A stretch of 5,968 nt of DNA from Mailhella sp. (GTDB lineage: Bacteria; Desulfobacterota; Desulfovibrionia; Desulfovibrionales; Desulfovibrionaceae). The DNA lies in NCBI GenBank assembly GCA_017522745.1, contig JAFWYI010000069.1, positions 1 through 5,968 on the forward strand, in the 5' to 3' direction. The position numbers were made by a program, and so were the translations under genes. This document shows positions 1 to 5,824 of the stretch, piece after piece. Numbering within the stretch: the first letter of the stretch is position 1; each line of letters begins with the position of its first letter. The notes beneath the pieces are model-generated. The model did not search any database. It saw nothing but the letters and a program-made list of their open reading frames with translations, and had not been told where the DNA came from.

Positions 1-288
1 GTACATGTGAAGCCCGGCGACATCGTGAAGGCTGGTGAAGAGCTGTTCAACATCTCCATCATGAAGCAGGAGAAGGCCGTGTATGCGCCCATCGACGGCA
101 TCGTTAAGCGCGTACTCAAGACCGCCGACTACCAGACCACCCGCAAGATGACGCCCGTCCGCGAAGGTGAGCTCATCGTGGAACTCGGCCCCTGCCCCAT
201 TATCTGCAGCAACCCGGAATGCGGCAAGCCGCTGCCCTCTGCCGCCATGAACTTCTGCCCCTGGTGTGGCAGTGCCATCCGGAAGTAA
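1..288 (+). CDS. Biotin-dependent carboxylase C-terminus (probable pyruvate carboxylase) with zinc-ribbon tail, 5' truncated
   Basis: This is the 3' end of a larger gene. The frame is open to the left edge (V-H precede the GTG at 7), so that GTG is an internal valine and not a start. The visible part is a biotinyl domain. VKPGDIVKAGEEL leads into SIMKQEKAVYAPIDG, where the lysine at nt 64-66 sits at the usual biotinylation position (family consensus AMKM). The domain closes with VREGELIVEL. In such enzymes the biotinyl-lysine arm carries CO2 from the biotin carboxylase site to the carboxyltransferase site in the cytoplasm. A tail of about 33 residues follows, with Cys at residues 63, 67, 72, 84 and 87 counted from that GTG. 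CSNPECG and CPWCG look like the two knuckles of a small zinc ribbon. The KTADYQTTRKMTPV insertion and overall style suggest pyruvate carboxylase, which makes oxaloacetate, but oxaloacetate or acyl-CoA carboxylases are not excluded. The biotinyl domain is secure; the substrate is inferred. Confidence 0.85.
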   Translation, partial: VHVKPGDIVKAGEELFNISIMKQEKAVYAPIDGIVKRVLKTADYQTTRKMTPVREGELIVELGPCPIICSNPECGKPLPSAAMNFCPWCGSAIRK

Positions 289-306
289 TCTCCGCTAGCA
301 CATGAC

Positions 307-346
307 AAAAGCCCTGAAGGCAAAACCTTCAGGGCTTTTTCTTTTT
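307..346. terminator. Intrinsic terminator between converging genes, probably bidirectional
   Basis: A 14-bp perfect stem (AAAAGCCCTGAAGG at 307-320 with its complement at 326-339) closes a 5-nt loop, CAAAA. On the + strand it is followed by a T-rich run (TTTTTCTTTTT, 336-346), a strong signal ending the carboxylase transcript 18 nt after its stop codon. The A-run at the left foot gives a shorter U-run on the - strand, so it may also end the leftward gene series, whose last stop codon is at 369-371. Confidence 0.9.
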
Positions 347-368
347 CATCTGTCTGAAATAGCAGGAC

Positions 369-1067
369 TCAGAACGCTGTCAACGCGTATAAAAGCAGAT
401 CCATGATGGAGGTGTATCGAGTGGCCCCTTCGGGGAGCATGAACACCTGCTCCGGGGAACATTCGGAAACGATATCAGAAAGCCAGGCAATGCCTTCCCT
501 CGTGTCCTGAGACGGAACGACCTGTACTTTCAGCGGGAAGGGCGCAAGCTCATCGCTATCCCATGAGAGGAGTGTCACCCGGCGCAAGGAACCCATGAAA
601 CCGAGTTCGAACACGCTACGGTTCTTTTCCGCCCGGTATCCCTGAAAGGATCCATGCCCCAGAACCTCGCGCGACTTTTCCTCGATGCTCACCATGCCAA
701 GCGTCTGCGGCATGACGGCTGTCGAGGCGCTTTTCACGATATCGCGCCAGTCGTGGGGATCACCGATGATGGGGAACTCCACATAGGCTTTCAGGCGTTG
801 CGAGAACACGCGGAGGGTCTTCGCCTCCATGTCTGCCAGCAGGACGAAGTCCCCCGCCTTACCAAGCCGAACATCCAGCCGGGCCATCCCATCGGAACGC
901 TGTGCCATCCCGCATGGCTTTGCCTGGCGTTTCATATCCTGATACAGGACTTCCGCGCGAAGATCCGCACAGGGCGCGGCATGGAGCGGCGCCCCCGCGC
1001 CCAGCAGAAGAGAGCCCGCCAGCAGGAGAGAACTGCCTATGCGGCGCCAGCAACGCGCCCGCATCAT
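369..1067 (-). CDS. Exported LolA/DUF4412-like protein of unknown function
   Basis: A 232-residue protein with a clear Sec signal peptide: Arg-rich residues 3-9, a hydrophobic core at about 12-26, and probable cleavage near LHA|A (residues 28-31). The mature part reads as a beta-rich fold. GMARLDVRL, FVLLADMEAKTLRVFS and AYVEFPI (about 60-100) are followed by VLGHGSFQGYRAEK (135-148), FPLKVQV (177-183) and VFMLPEGATRY (208-218). This order resembles DUF4412/LolA-like periplasmic proteins, where the last motif matches the 'F-x-LP-x-G' ending. The family call rests on pattern only. Cys33, Cys52 and Cys203 would be exported, so a disulfide is possible. The start ATG overlaps the stop of the upstream lipoprotein gene as ATGA, with GGAAAG 8 nt before it, which fixes the start and suggests coupled translation and a shared envelope role. 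A second ATG follows directly. It is the last gene before the terminator. A lipid- or lipoprotein-binding role would be a guess. Confidence 0.8.
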   Translation of the reverse strand: MMRARCWRRIGSSLLLAGSLLLGAGAPLHAAPCADLRAEVLYQDMKRQAKPCGMAQRSDGMARLDVRLGKAGDFVLLADMEAKTLRVFSQRLKAYVEFPIIGDPHDWRDIVKSASTAVMPQTLGMVSIEEKSREVLGHGSFQGYRAEKNRSVFELGFMGSLRRVTLLSWDSDELAPFPLKVQVVPSQDTREGIAWLSDIVSECSPEQVFMLPEGATRYTSIMDLLLYALTAF

Positions 1068-1555
1068 TTCACGTTCTTTCCGGCAAGGCCATGCTTGATG
1101 AGAACATCGTCGGTCCCGAGGCTTTCGACAGCGCTGGCAACTTCGGGAACACCGGAATACGTATTATGCCCTATCAAACGCCAGCGGTACAGCTCTGCCG
1201 GGAACACCGGACGATACACGAAGCTGAAGCGGGATCCGTTCTCACTTTCCCACGCATCGCGGGAATCTACACGATACTGATCCTGCGGAAGGAAAGGACA
1301 GCCTGCACAGAGTTCACCATCCACGGGCTGCATCTCCAGTACCATATATTCCATGTTCTGGAAGGCTCCGCTCACATCGCCGCTTATGGTCACCGTACCG
1401 TCCGCGGCCATATCGGCACGCAGCTCTTTAAAGGTAAAGGAGTCGCGGGAAAAATCAGGAACAGGATCATCCTTGCGGCCACACGCACTGATGATGACTG
1501 CAGAAAGCAGGACAAGCAGTATGGCGGAACTCTTCTTGAGCCATGAAACTTTCAT
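1064..1555 (-). CDS. Small lipoprotein, possible fibronectin-III-like fold
   Basis: A 163-residue protein beginning MKVSWLKKSS, then a hydrophobic stretch (11-23) and the lipobox ISAC, so Cys25 should be lipidated after signal peptidase II cleavage. The next residues, GRKDDPVPD, are the polar, proline-containing linker common in such lipoproteins. Asp is not at +2, so outer-membrane sorting is the default expectation. The rest alternates in a beta-sandwich manner (TVTISGDVSG, MEYMVLEMQPVDG) and ends with LYRWRLIGHNTYSGVPEVAS, which resembles the last strands of a fibronectin type III domain. A CAGC motif (Cys83, Cys86) could form a disulfide or bind metal. GAGG lies 5 nt upstream of the ATG. 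Its last codons overlap the start of the DUF4412-like gene. No specific function is recognised. The lipoprotein call is firm and the fold is inferred. Confidence 0.85.
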   Translation of the reverse strand: MKVSWLKKSSAILLVLLSAVIISACGRKDDPVPDFSRDSFTFKELRADMAADGTVTISGDVSGAFQNMEYMVLEMQPVDGELCAGCPFLPQDQYRVDSRDAWESENGSRFSFVYRPVFPAELYRWRLIGHNTYSGVPEVASAVESLGTDDVLIKHGLAGKNVK

Positions 1556-1693
1556 AAAAACCTCAGCATGGAGCTTCGCTCCTTTCTTTGTTCCAGCTTG
1601 TGTTCAAGCGAGGCATCTGTCAAGAATTTCCCGCATGCGCACGATCTGAAGCTCTTCTTTTTCATTCGGCAGGAGACTAAAAGAGCCCTACCG

Positions 1694-4393
1694 CTATTTT
1701 CCGCCCCAGAGCATCTTCCAATCCGAAAGCAGTTTCAACGCGTCCATGGGCGTCATAGCATTGGGGTCGACTCCGCGCAGAGCTTCGAGCATGGGATGTT
1801 CCTGCATTGACTGCGGTTCAGGCAGAGCTTCCGCTTTCGCCTTCTTCGCGGGAACTACCGTGAGCCCCGGCAGTATGGCCGCTTCCAGCTGGGCAACCTT
1901 CGCCTTGCCACGTGCGTTCTCCAGCTGCCCGAGTATCTCACGGGCACGGCTGACCACGGAAGTGGGGACACCGGCAAGCCGTGCGACTTCGATGCCGTAA
2001 CTCTTATCCGCAGGACCAGGGATGAGACGCCGCAGGAACACGATGTCGCCATTCCATTCACGGATGGCGATATTCATATTGCACACGCCGGGGATAGTAT
2101 TCGCCAGCGCGGTGAGTTCGTGATAATGCGTGGCGAACAGCGTGCGTATGCTACCGCCTGCGCGGCGTGCCAGCTCTTCCACAACGGCCCATGCCAGCGC
2201 GAGTCCGTCGAAGGTGCTGGTCCCGCGGCCGATCTCGTCAAGGATGACGAGACTACGCTTGCCCGCCTGTCGCAGGATGCGCGCCGTCTCCATCATTTCC
2301 ACCATGAAGGTACTCTGTCCCTGCGCAAGATTGTCGGAAGCGCCCACGCGGGAGAATATGCGGTCGGAAAGGCCGAGAACAGCCTCTGCCGCCGGAACGA
2401 AGGAGCCCATCTGCGCCATGATGGCGATGATGGCCGTCTGCCGCAGAACGGTGGATTTACCCGCCATATTCGGCCCTGTGATGAGAACCAGATGCCGCTT
2501 CTCATCCATCACGAGATCATTGGGGATGAAGGAGGCGCGTCCCACCACCGCTTCCACCACGGGATGACGCCCCTGCCTGATGCTCAGACCTTCGCCATCA
2601 TGCAGGACAGGACGCGTCCAGTTGTTACGCTCTGCGGCTTCTGCCAGCGACTGCCAGAAATCCAGATGCGCCAGCACGTCCGCCATGAACACGAGGCGCG
2701 GGCGTTCGCGGGAAATACGGTCGCGCAGTTCCTGATACAGCCGGTATTCAAGGCTCTTGCGCCGCTCGGAAGCCGTGAGGAGTTTTTCCTCCAGCTCCTT
2801 GAGCTTGGGTGTCGTGAAGCGATCGCTGTTCACAAGGCTCTGCCGGCGCTGGAAATGTTCAGGGATAGGCATGGTCTGCTGGGCGCGGGTGAGTTCGAAG
2901 TAATAGCCGAACACATGGTTATAGCCCAGCTTGAGTTTGGGCATGCCATTCTGTTCCTGCTCTTCCCTCAGCAGTTCCTGAAGCCTGTTCTCACCATGCT
3001 CCACGAGGTCGAGCAGTTCATCGAGTTCGGCATTATAGCCAGCTCGGAACAGACCGCCGTCCGTTATCTGTGAAGGGAGCGTATCACGCAGAGCGCTTTG
3101 CAGAAGTTCAGCGACATCGTCCATCATATCCCAGCGCTTCACAAGGCGCTGGAGCCCGGCGGGCAGTGCCTCCCCATCGCGTTCATCCTGAGTGGAAAGA
3201 CGCTCCTCCTGCATGGCGGGGAGCGTGGTCAGCGCGCTCAGCACGGCCGGAAGCGAAGCAAGGCTTTCCTTGAGTGCGGAAAAATCGTGAGGCTGACAGC
3301 GATTGAGCGAGATACGCGTGGAAAGACGCTCCATATCGAACACGCTGTCCAGCGCGGAACGCAGAGCCTTGCGGCGAGCCGCCCCGGCTTTCAAAAATTC
3401 CACCACGTCCTGCGTGAGGGTGATGGGGTCGAGCTGACGCCACGGACAGCGCATGCGCTCTTCCAGCAGTCGCCCCCCCATCGGCGTGCGGGTGTGATCC
3501 ATCACAGCCCACAGCGTGCCCGTACCGCGCTTGCCGTCAAGGCGGCGGAACAGTTCGAGGTTCCGTTCGGTCACTTCATCCAGGATGAGATACTTGCCTT
3601 TTTCCAGAGGTTTGAACGCCCCCAGCTGGGTGGGATCCTGCTTCTGCGTCTGTTCCAGATACGCGATCAGGGCCCCGCAGGCCTGCATGAGTTCGGGGCT
3701 TTTTTCGAGACCGAGAGCCGCCGCTTCCTGCACATGCTGTGCGGCAAGCACACGCGCCTCTGCCTGCTTCAGCTCAAAATGACTGCGGAACGGCACACGG
3801 ACGGTCTGCATCTCGGGCATCATGGAAAACGAGAGCGGGAGTTCGCTCTTATCCGGAAGCAGGAGTTCGCGGGGCGCCATCTTCAGCGCCCACTGCTTCA
3901 GTTCCTCCTCGCGGGAGGACTGTATGCCCGTCCAGCTCCCCGTGGAAACGTCCAGCCAGGCGAAACCGCCCGCGGCTTTCTCCACATTCCAGAAAAGCGC
4001 GCCAAGATACGTATGCGCCTTGGCTTCGAGGTTTGCGTCCTCAAGCGCGGTACCGCAGGTCACCACGCGAGTGACGGCACGTTTCACGAGACCTTTTGCC
4101 TGCCTGGGGTCTTCGATCTGATCACATACGGCGATCTTATATCCTTTCTCCACAAGCTGGCTGATATATGCCTCAGCCGCATGCCACGGAACGCCGCACA
4201 TAGGAACGCCGCCATCATCGCGGCTGCGGCTGGTAAGCGTGAGCTGAAGCTCGCGGGAGGCCACTTCGGCATCTTCGAAAAACAGCTCATAGAAGTCGCC
4301 CATGCGGTAGAACAACAGCGTATCAGGATATTCCTGCTTTATTTCCATGTACTGGCGATACATAGGGGTGAGCTTTACTTTGTTCTCACTCAT
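1694..4393 (-). CDS. mutS: DNA mismatch repair ATPase MutS
   Basis: A full-length MutS1 of 899 residues (E. coli MutS is 853). It recognises mismatches and small loops in DNA as a clamp-like dimer and recruits MutL using ATP. The N-terminal domain has MGDFYELF with the mismatch-stacking Phe34 and Glu36 (F-x-E), which marks MutS1 and not MutS2. Connector, lever and clamp regions follow, including GYNHVFGYYFEL (490-501). The ATPase has Walker A GPNMAGKST (640-648), the signature STFMVEM (694-700), Walker B LVILDE (715-720) followed by IGRGTSTFDG, and the H-loop THYHE. All key residues are present. KSYGIEVARLAGVP (797-810) starts the helix-turn-helix dimerisation part. A linker precedes a conserved C-terminal helix, MTPMDALKLLSDW (880-892). 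I chose the ATG at 4393 because GGAAGGAAG lies just before it. An in-frame ATG at 4414 would add MHDGKEV but has no ribosome site. The gene sits between the LapA and lipoprotein genes on the same strand. Confidence 0.98.
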   Translation of the reverse strand: MSENKVKLTPMYRQYMEIKQEYPDTLLFYRMGDFYELFFEDAEVASRELQLTLTSRSRDDGGVPMCGVPWHAAEAYISQLVEKGYKIAVCDQIEDPRQAKGLVKRAVTRVVTCGTALEDANLEAKAHTYLGALFWNVEKAAGGFAWLDVSTGSWTGIQSSREEELKQWALKMAPRELLLPDKSELPLSFSMMPEMQTVRVPFRSHFELKQAEARVLAAQHVQEAAALGLEKSPELMQACGALIAYLEQTQKQDPTQLGAFKPLEKGKYLILDEVTERNLELFRRLDGKRGTGTLWAVMDHTRTPMGGRLLEERMRCPWRQLDPITLTQDVVEFLKAGAARRKALRSALDSVFDMERLSTRISLNRCQPHDFSALKESLASLPAVLSALTTLPAMQEERLSTQDERDGEALPAGLQRLVKRWDMMDDVAELLQSALRDTLPSQITDGGLFRAGYNAELDELLDLVEHGENRLQELLREEQEQNGMPKLKLGYNHVFGYYFELTRAQQTMPIPEHFQRRQSLVNSDRFTTPKLKELEEKLLTASERRKSLEYRLYQELRDRISRERPRLVFMADVLAHLDFWQSLAEAAERNNWTRPVLHDGEGLSIRQGRHPVVEAVVGRASFIPNDLVMDEKRHLVLITGPNMAGKSTVLRQTAIIAIMAQMGSFVPAAEAVLGLSDRIFSRVGASDNLAQGQSTFMVEMMETARILRQAGKRSLVILDEIGRGTSTFDGLALAWAVVEELARRAGGSIRTLFATHYHELTALANTIPGVCNMNIAIREWNGDIVFLRRLIPGPADKSYGIEVARLAGVPTSVVSRAREILGQLENARGKAKVAQLEAAILPGLTVVPAKKAKAEALPEPQSMQEHPMLEALRGVDPNAMTPMDALKLLSDWKMLWGGK

Positions 4394-4395
4394 AA

Positions 4396-4404
4396 CTTCC
4401 TTCC
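4396..4404 (-). promoter_or_regulatory. Ribosome binding site of mutS (decides the start)
   Basis: On the - strand GGAAGGAAG precedes the ATG at 4393, with the AGGA core 4 nt upstream. The site lies inside the coding frame that would be used from the ATG at 4414, which has no Shine-Dalgarno sequence of its own. The 899-residue form is therefore preferred. Confidence 0.8.
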
Positions 4405-4436
4405 CGTCATGCATGGCATGGGCTGGACTTTAAACT

Positions 4437-4471
4437 GAAAGCGCACGGAACATGCAGCTCCGTGCGCTTTC
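4437..4471 (-). terminator. Strong hairpin after the LapA gene, with a weak U-tract
   Basis: A perfect 13-bp stem (GAAAGCGCACGGA at 4437-4449 and its complement at 4459-4471) encloses a 9-nt loop. It starts 14 nt beyond the LapA stop codon. On the - strand the RNA after the stem reads AGUUUAAAGUCC, so the U-tract is poor. It may act as a partial terminator, an attenuator before mutS, or a 3'-end stabiliser after processing. About 43 nt separate it from the mutS start, and I see no convincing promoter there. Confidence 0.6.
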
Positions 4472-4485
4472 GATATCTGCTTAGC

Positions 4486-4911
4486 TTATTCAGCCTGAGC
4501 GGCGGCAGCAGCCTGAGCTTCCTTGGCGGCGGCTTCGGCAGCCTTCACGGCTTCCTTAGCGGCCTCAAGGTCAGCTTCGAACTTCTTCTTGTCTTCGGTC
4601 AGCTTGGCGATCTGGGCGTTAGCCTTGTCGAGCTGCTTCTGGAGGGAGTTGCCGCGGCGGCGGGCAGCGCCGAGACGGCTGGAGAGAGAAAGACGATCCC
4701 ACAGGAGCATGGCCAGCACGAGCAGAGCGCCAAGAGCAAAGCTGATGAGCAGCAGGGCATAGCGAGGCATGGGGATGGACTTGAAGGTCGGGCCGAACAT
4801 CGTGTCAAAAGTCAGGGTGACGGAATCAGAGAAGGAGGCCTGATTCTGCACGAAGAGCATCATGATCACGAAAAACAGAAGGACCAGAAGGAAAACTTTG
4901 ATGTAGCGCAT
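4486..4911 (-). CDS. LapA/DUF1049-type inner-membrane protein with Ala-rich coiled-coil tail
   Basis: A 141-residue protein with two transmembrane helices (about 5-21 and 51-71) joined by a short loop containing VQNQASFSDSVTLTF. The N-terminal helix plus the 'QN...v.l.f' stretch is the hallmark of the DUF1049/LapA (YciS) family. After the second helix come a basic patch (RLGAARRRG, 79-87) and a long predicted coiled coil (about 88-135, SLQKQLDKANAQIAKLTEDKK onward) ending in almost pure Ala/Glu/Lys. E. coli LapA is about 100 residues and works with LapB at the inner membrane in the control of lipopolysaccharide synthesis; whether this homologue does so is inference, and no lapB is in the window. 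The basic patch after helix 2 places the tail in the cytoplasm. AAGGAG lies 5 nt before the ATG. The gene begins 48 bp after the HIT stop codon, so it is probably cotranscribed with it. Confidence 0.85.
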   Translation of the reverse strand: MRYIKVFLLVLLFFVIMMLFVQNQASFSDSVTLTFDTMFGPTFKSIPMPRYALLLISFALGALLVLAMLLWDRLSLSSRLGAARRRGNSLQKQLDKANAQIAKLTEDKKKFEADLEAAKEAVKAAEAAAKEAQAAAAAQAE

Positions 4912-4932
4912 GATCTCTCCTTAAATAAGCAA

Positions 4933-4944
4933 TTCTGCGCAGAA
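4933..4944. repeat. 12-bp perfect palindrome between the HIT and LapA genes
   Basis: TTCTGCGCAGAA reads identically on both strands and lies in the 48-bp gap upstream of the LapA gene, 10 nt from its Shine-Dalgarno sequence. It could be a dimeric repressor site or chance. It is too short, with no loop, to be a good RNA hairpin, although a run of T precedes it on the - strand. Confidence 0.35.
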
Positions 4945-4959
4945 AAAGGTTCTAGCGGA

Positions 4960-5451
4960 CTATCCCGCCAATTTCATAAACACAGGAGCGAGACGGCGGC
5001 ACGTTTCCTCAAGCGCTTCAGGAATGACCCGCACGTCATCAAGTACTGCCATGAAGTTTGAATCACCATTCCAGCGCGGCACCACATGCATATGCAAGTG
5101 CATGCCGATACCGGCCCCGGCGGCTTCACCAAGGTTCAGCCCCACATTGATGCCCTGCGGCCTGCTCACTTCCCGCAAAACACGGCAGGAAAGTTGTACC
5201 ACGGCCATGAGGTCAGCGTTTTCCTCAGCGGAAAGCTCGGTAATATCGCCAACATGGCGGTACGGTATCACCATCAGATGCCCGGACGCATACGGATAGC
5301 GATTGAGCATGACGAAAACATGGCTGCTGCGATAAACGATGAGCCTGTCCTCGTCTTCATCCGTATGTTCTGGAGCGCAGAGTACACATCCGTTATGGCA
5401 CTTCGGCCCAAGGATGTACTGCATCCTCCATGGAGCCCACAGATTCTTCAT
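4960..5451 (-). CDS. HIT-family nucleotide hydrolase/transferase (Ap4A-type)
   Basis: A 163-residue histidine-triad protein. The motif is MHLHMHVVPRW with His118, His120 and His122; the middle His is the nucleophile that forms the nucleotidyl-enzyme intermediate in this superfamily. The upstream strand-helix is also typical: VMLNRYPYASGHLMVIPYRH (47-66). The N-terminus NLWAPWRMQYI followed by Cys18, Cys22 and Cys25 (CVLC) resembles HIT proteins with a structural zinc site and those related to bacterial Ap4A phosphorylases and hydrolases. The likely substrates are dinucleoside polyphosphates or AMP conjugates in the cytoplasm; which one cannot be told from the sequence. I chose the ATG at 5451 because AAGGAG lies 8 nt before it and because homologues as I know them start near LWAPWR. 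An in-frame start at 5499 would add 16 unrelated residues. It is the first visible gene of the leftward series, followed by the LapA gene and mutS. Confidence 0.92.
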   Translation of the reverse strand: MKNLWAPWRMQYILGPKCHNGCVLCAPEHTDEDEDRLIVYRSSHVFVMLNRYPYASGHLMVIPYRHVGDITELSAEENADLMAVVQLSCRVLREVSRPQGINVGLNLGEAAGAGIGMHLHMHVVPRWNGDSNFMAVLDDVRVIPEALEETCRRLAPVFMKLAG

Positions 5452-5459
5452 AGCTTCTA

Positions 5460-5465
5460 CTCCTT
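5460..5465 (-). promoter_or_regulatory. Ribosome binding site of the HIT gene (decides the start)
   Basis: AAGGAG on the - strand lies 8 nt upstream of the ATG at 5451. It would be inside the coding region if the in-frame ATG at 5499 were used, so it supports the shorter, family-typical protein. Confidence 0.75.
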
Positions 5466-5470
5466 CAGGC

Positions 5471-5499
5471 ACGATAGCACAGTGACGAACACGCGGCAA
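5471..5499 (-). promoter_or_regulatory. Possible sigma-70 promoter of the HIT gene
   Basis: On the - strand TTGCCG (5494-5499) and TATCGT (5471-5476) are separated by 17 nt, and the second box is preceded by TG-C as in an extended -10 element. Each hexamer matches the consensus in four of six places. The start site would fall very near the Shine-Dalgarno sequence and leave a leader of only about 15-20 nt, which weakens the call. Confidence 0.3.
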
Positions 5500-5532
5500 G
5501 AGGCATCACTTGACGAAAGAAGGGAATTTGGC

Positions 5533-5638
5533 AAAAGAAAAGCCCCTCTTCGGGCATATTCAGGTATATTCTGCATGCCGCAGATGCCGTAAACACGCTC
5601 GTAACGCTTATACGAGTGGCATCACAGAGAGGAGCGGC
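5533..5638 (-). ncRNA. Candidate structured RNA or HIT-gene leader (nested inverted repeats with 3' U-run)
   Basis: Three nested complementary pairs lie within 62 nt: GCCGC 5577-5581 with GCGGC 5634-5638, GATGCC 5583-5588 with GGCATC 5618-5623, and CTCGTA 5598-5603 with TACGAG 5611-5616 around a 7-nt loop. Read on the - strand, GCUCCUCU (5635-5628) can also pair with AGAGGGGC (5549-5542, one G-U), directly followed by UUUUCUUUU (5541-5533). A competing GCCC/GGGC hairpin (5542-5555) abuts the same U-run, so alternative folds are possible. This could be a small RNA with its own terminator, a leader of the HIT operon, or a DNA cruciform. The + strand also has a T-run (5641-5645) after the outer stem, so orientation is uncertain. 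No known RNA family was recognised. Confidence 0.35.
5556..5571. repeat. Short direct repeat ATATTC spaced one helical turn
   Basis: ATATTC (5556-5561) and ATATTC (5566-5571) are separated by AGGT, giving a 10-bp repeat period. Two half-sites on one DNA face could bind a regulator upstream of the HIT gene, but two six-base copies may be chance. Confidence 0.3.
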
Positions 5639-5824
5639 TGTTTTTGTTCGAGCAATGCGAACGCCTCGACCATATATCCAGACATCCAGAGCTTCGCAGG
5701 TGGGCTCCGTTCCCTTGCACAAAAGGCGATACCGACGTATACTTCCGGAGGAAAGAACAGCCTGTTTTCTACCCGCAGGTTTCAGAAATTTTCCCGATTT
5801 TCGGTCAGTTTCTGGCGGCATACA

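Larger units (their letters stand above)
5452..5824. other. Intergenic region between divergent reading frames, no convincing gene
   Basis: This gap of about 370 bp contains the HIT ribosome site and possible promoter, a direct repeat (5556-5571), a nested inverted repeat (5577-5638), and beyond that sequence I cannot assign. Frames on both strands stay open, but they lack the composition of real proteins and overlap one another. No tRNA cloverleaf or known riboswitch core was recognised. Confidence 0.6.

Noticed and set aside
7..288. A separate 93-residue biotinyl protein starting at the GTG at position 7.
   Set aside because: The frame is open to the window edge, no ribosome site is visible, and the biotinyl domain would be missing its first strand. 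It is the end of a longer carboxylase.
1570..1582. A small hairpin GGAGC-TTC-GCTCC just upstream of the lipoprotein gene.
   Set aside because: It has only a 5-bp stem and no U-run, and it is not positioned to hide the ribosome site. It is likely incidental.
2120..4438. Long open frames on the + strand opposite mutS (for example about 2120-3073 and 3098-4438).
   Set aside because: They are antisense to a complete MutS with all its motifs. Their sequence is His-, Arg- and Leu-rich without domain features, as expected of mirror frames of a G+C-rich gene.
5598..5616. A 7-nt loop on a 6-bp stem that looks like a tRNA anticodon arm.
   Set aside because: The loop lacks U at the position before the anticodon on either strand, and no acceptor, D or T arm with GTTC-type consensus can be placed around it.
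5465..5821. A 118-codon frame on the - strand upstream of the HIT gene.
   Set aside because: It has no well-placed ribosome site, runs through the inverted repeats and U-run, and its sequence (rich in Arg, Ser, Ala and Cys) shows no domain-like pattern.
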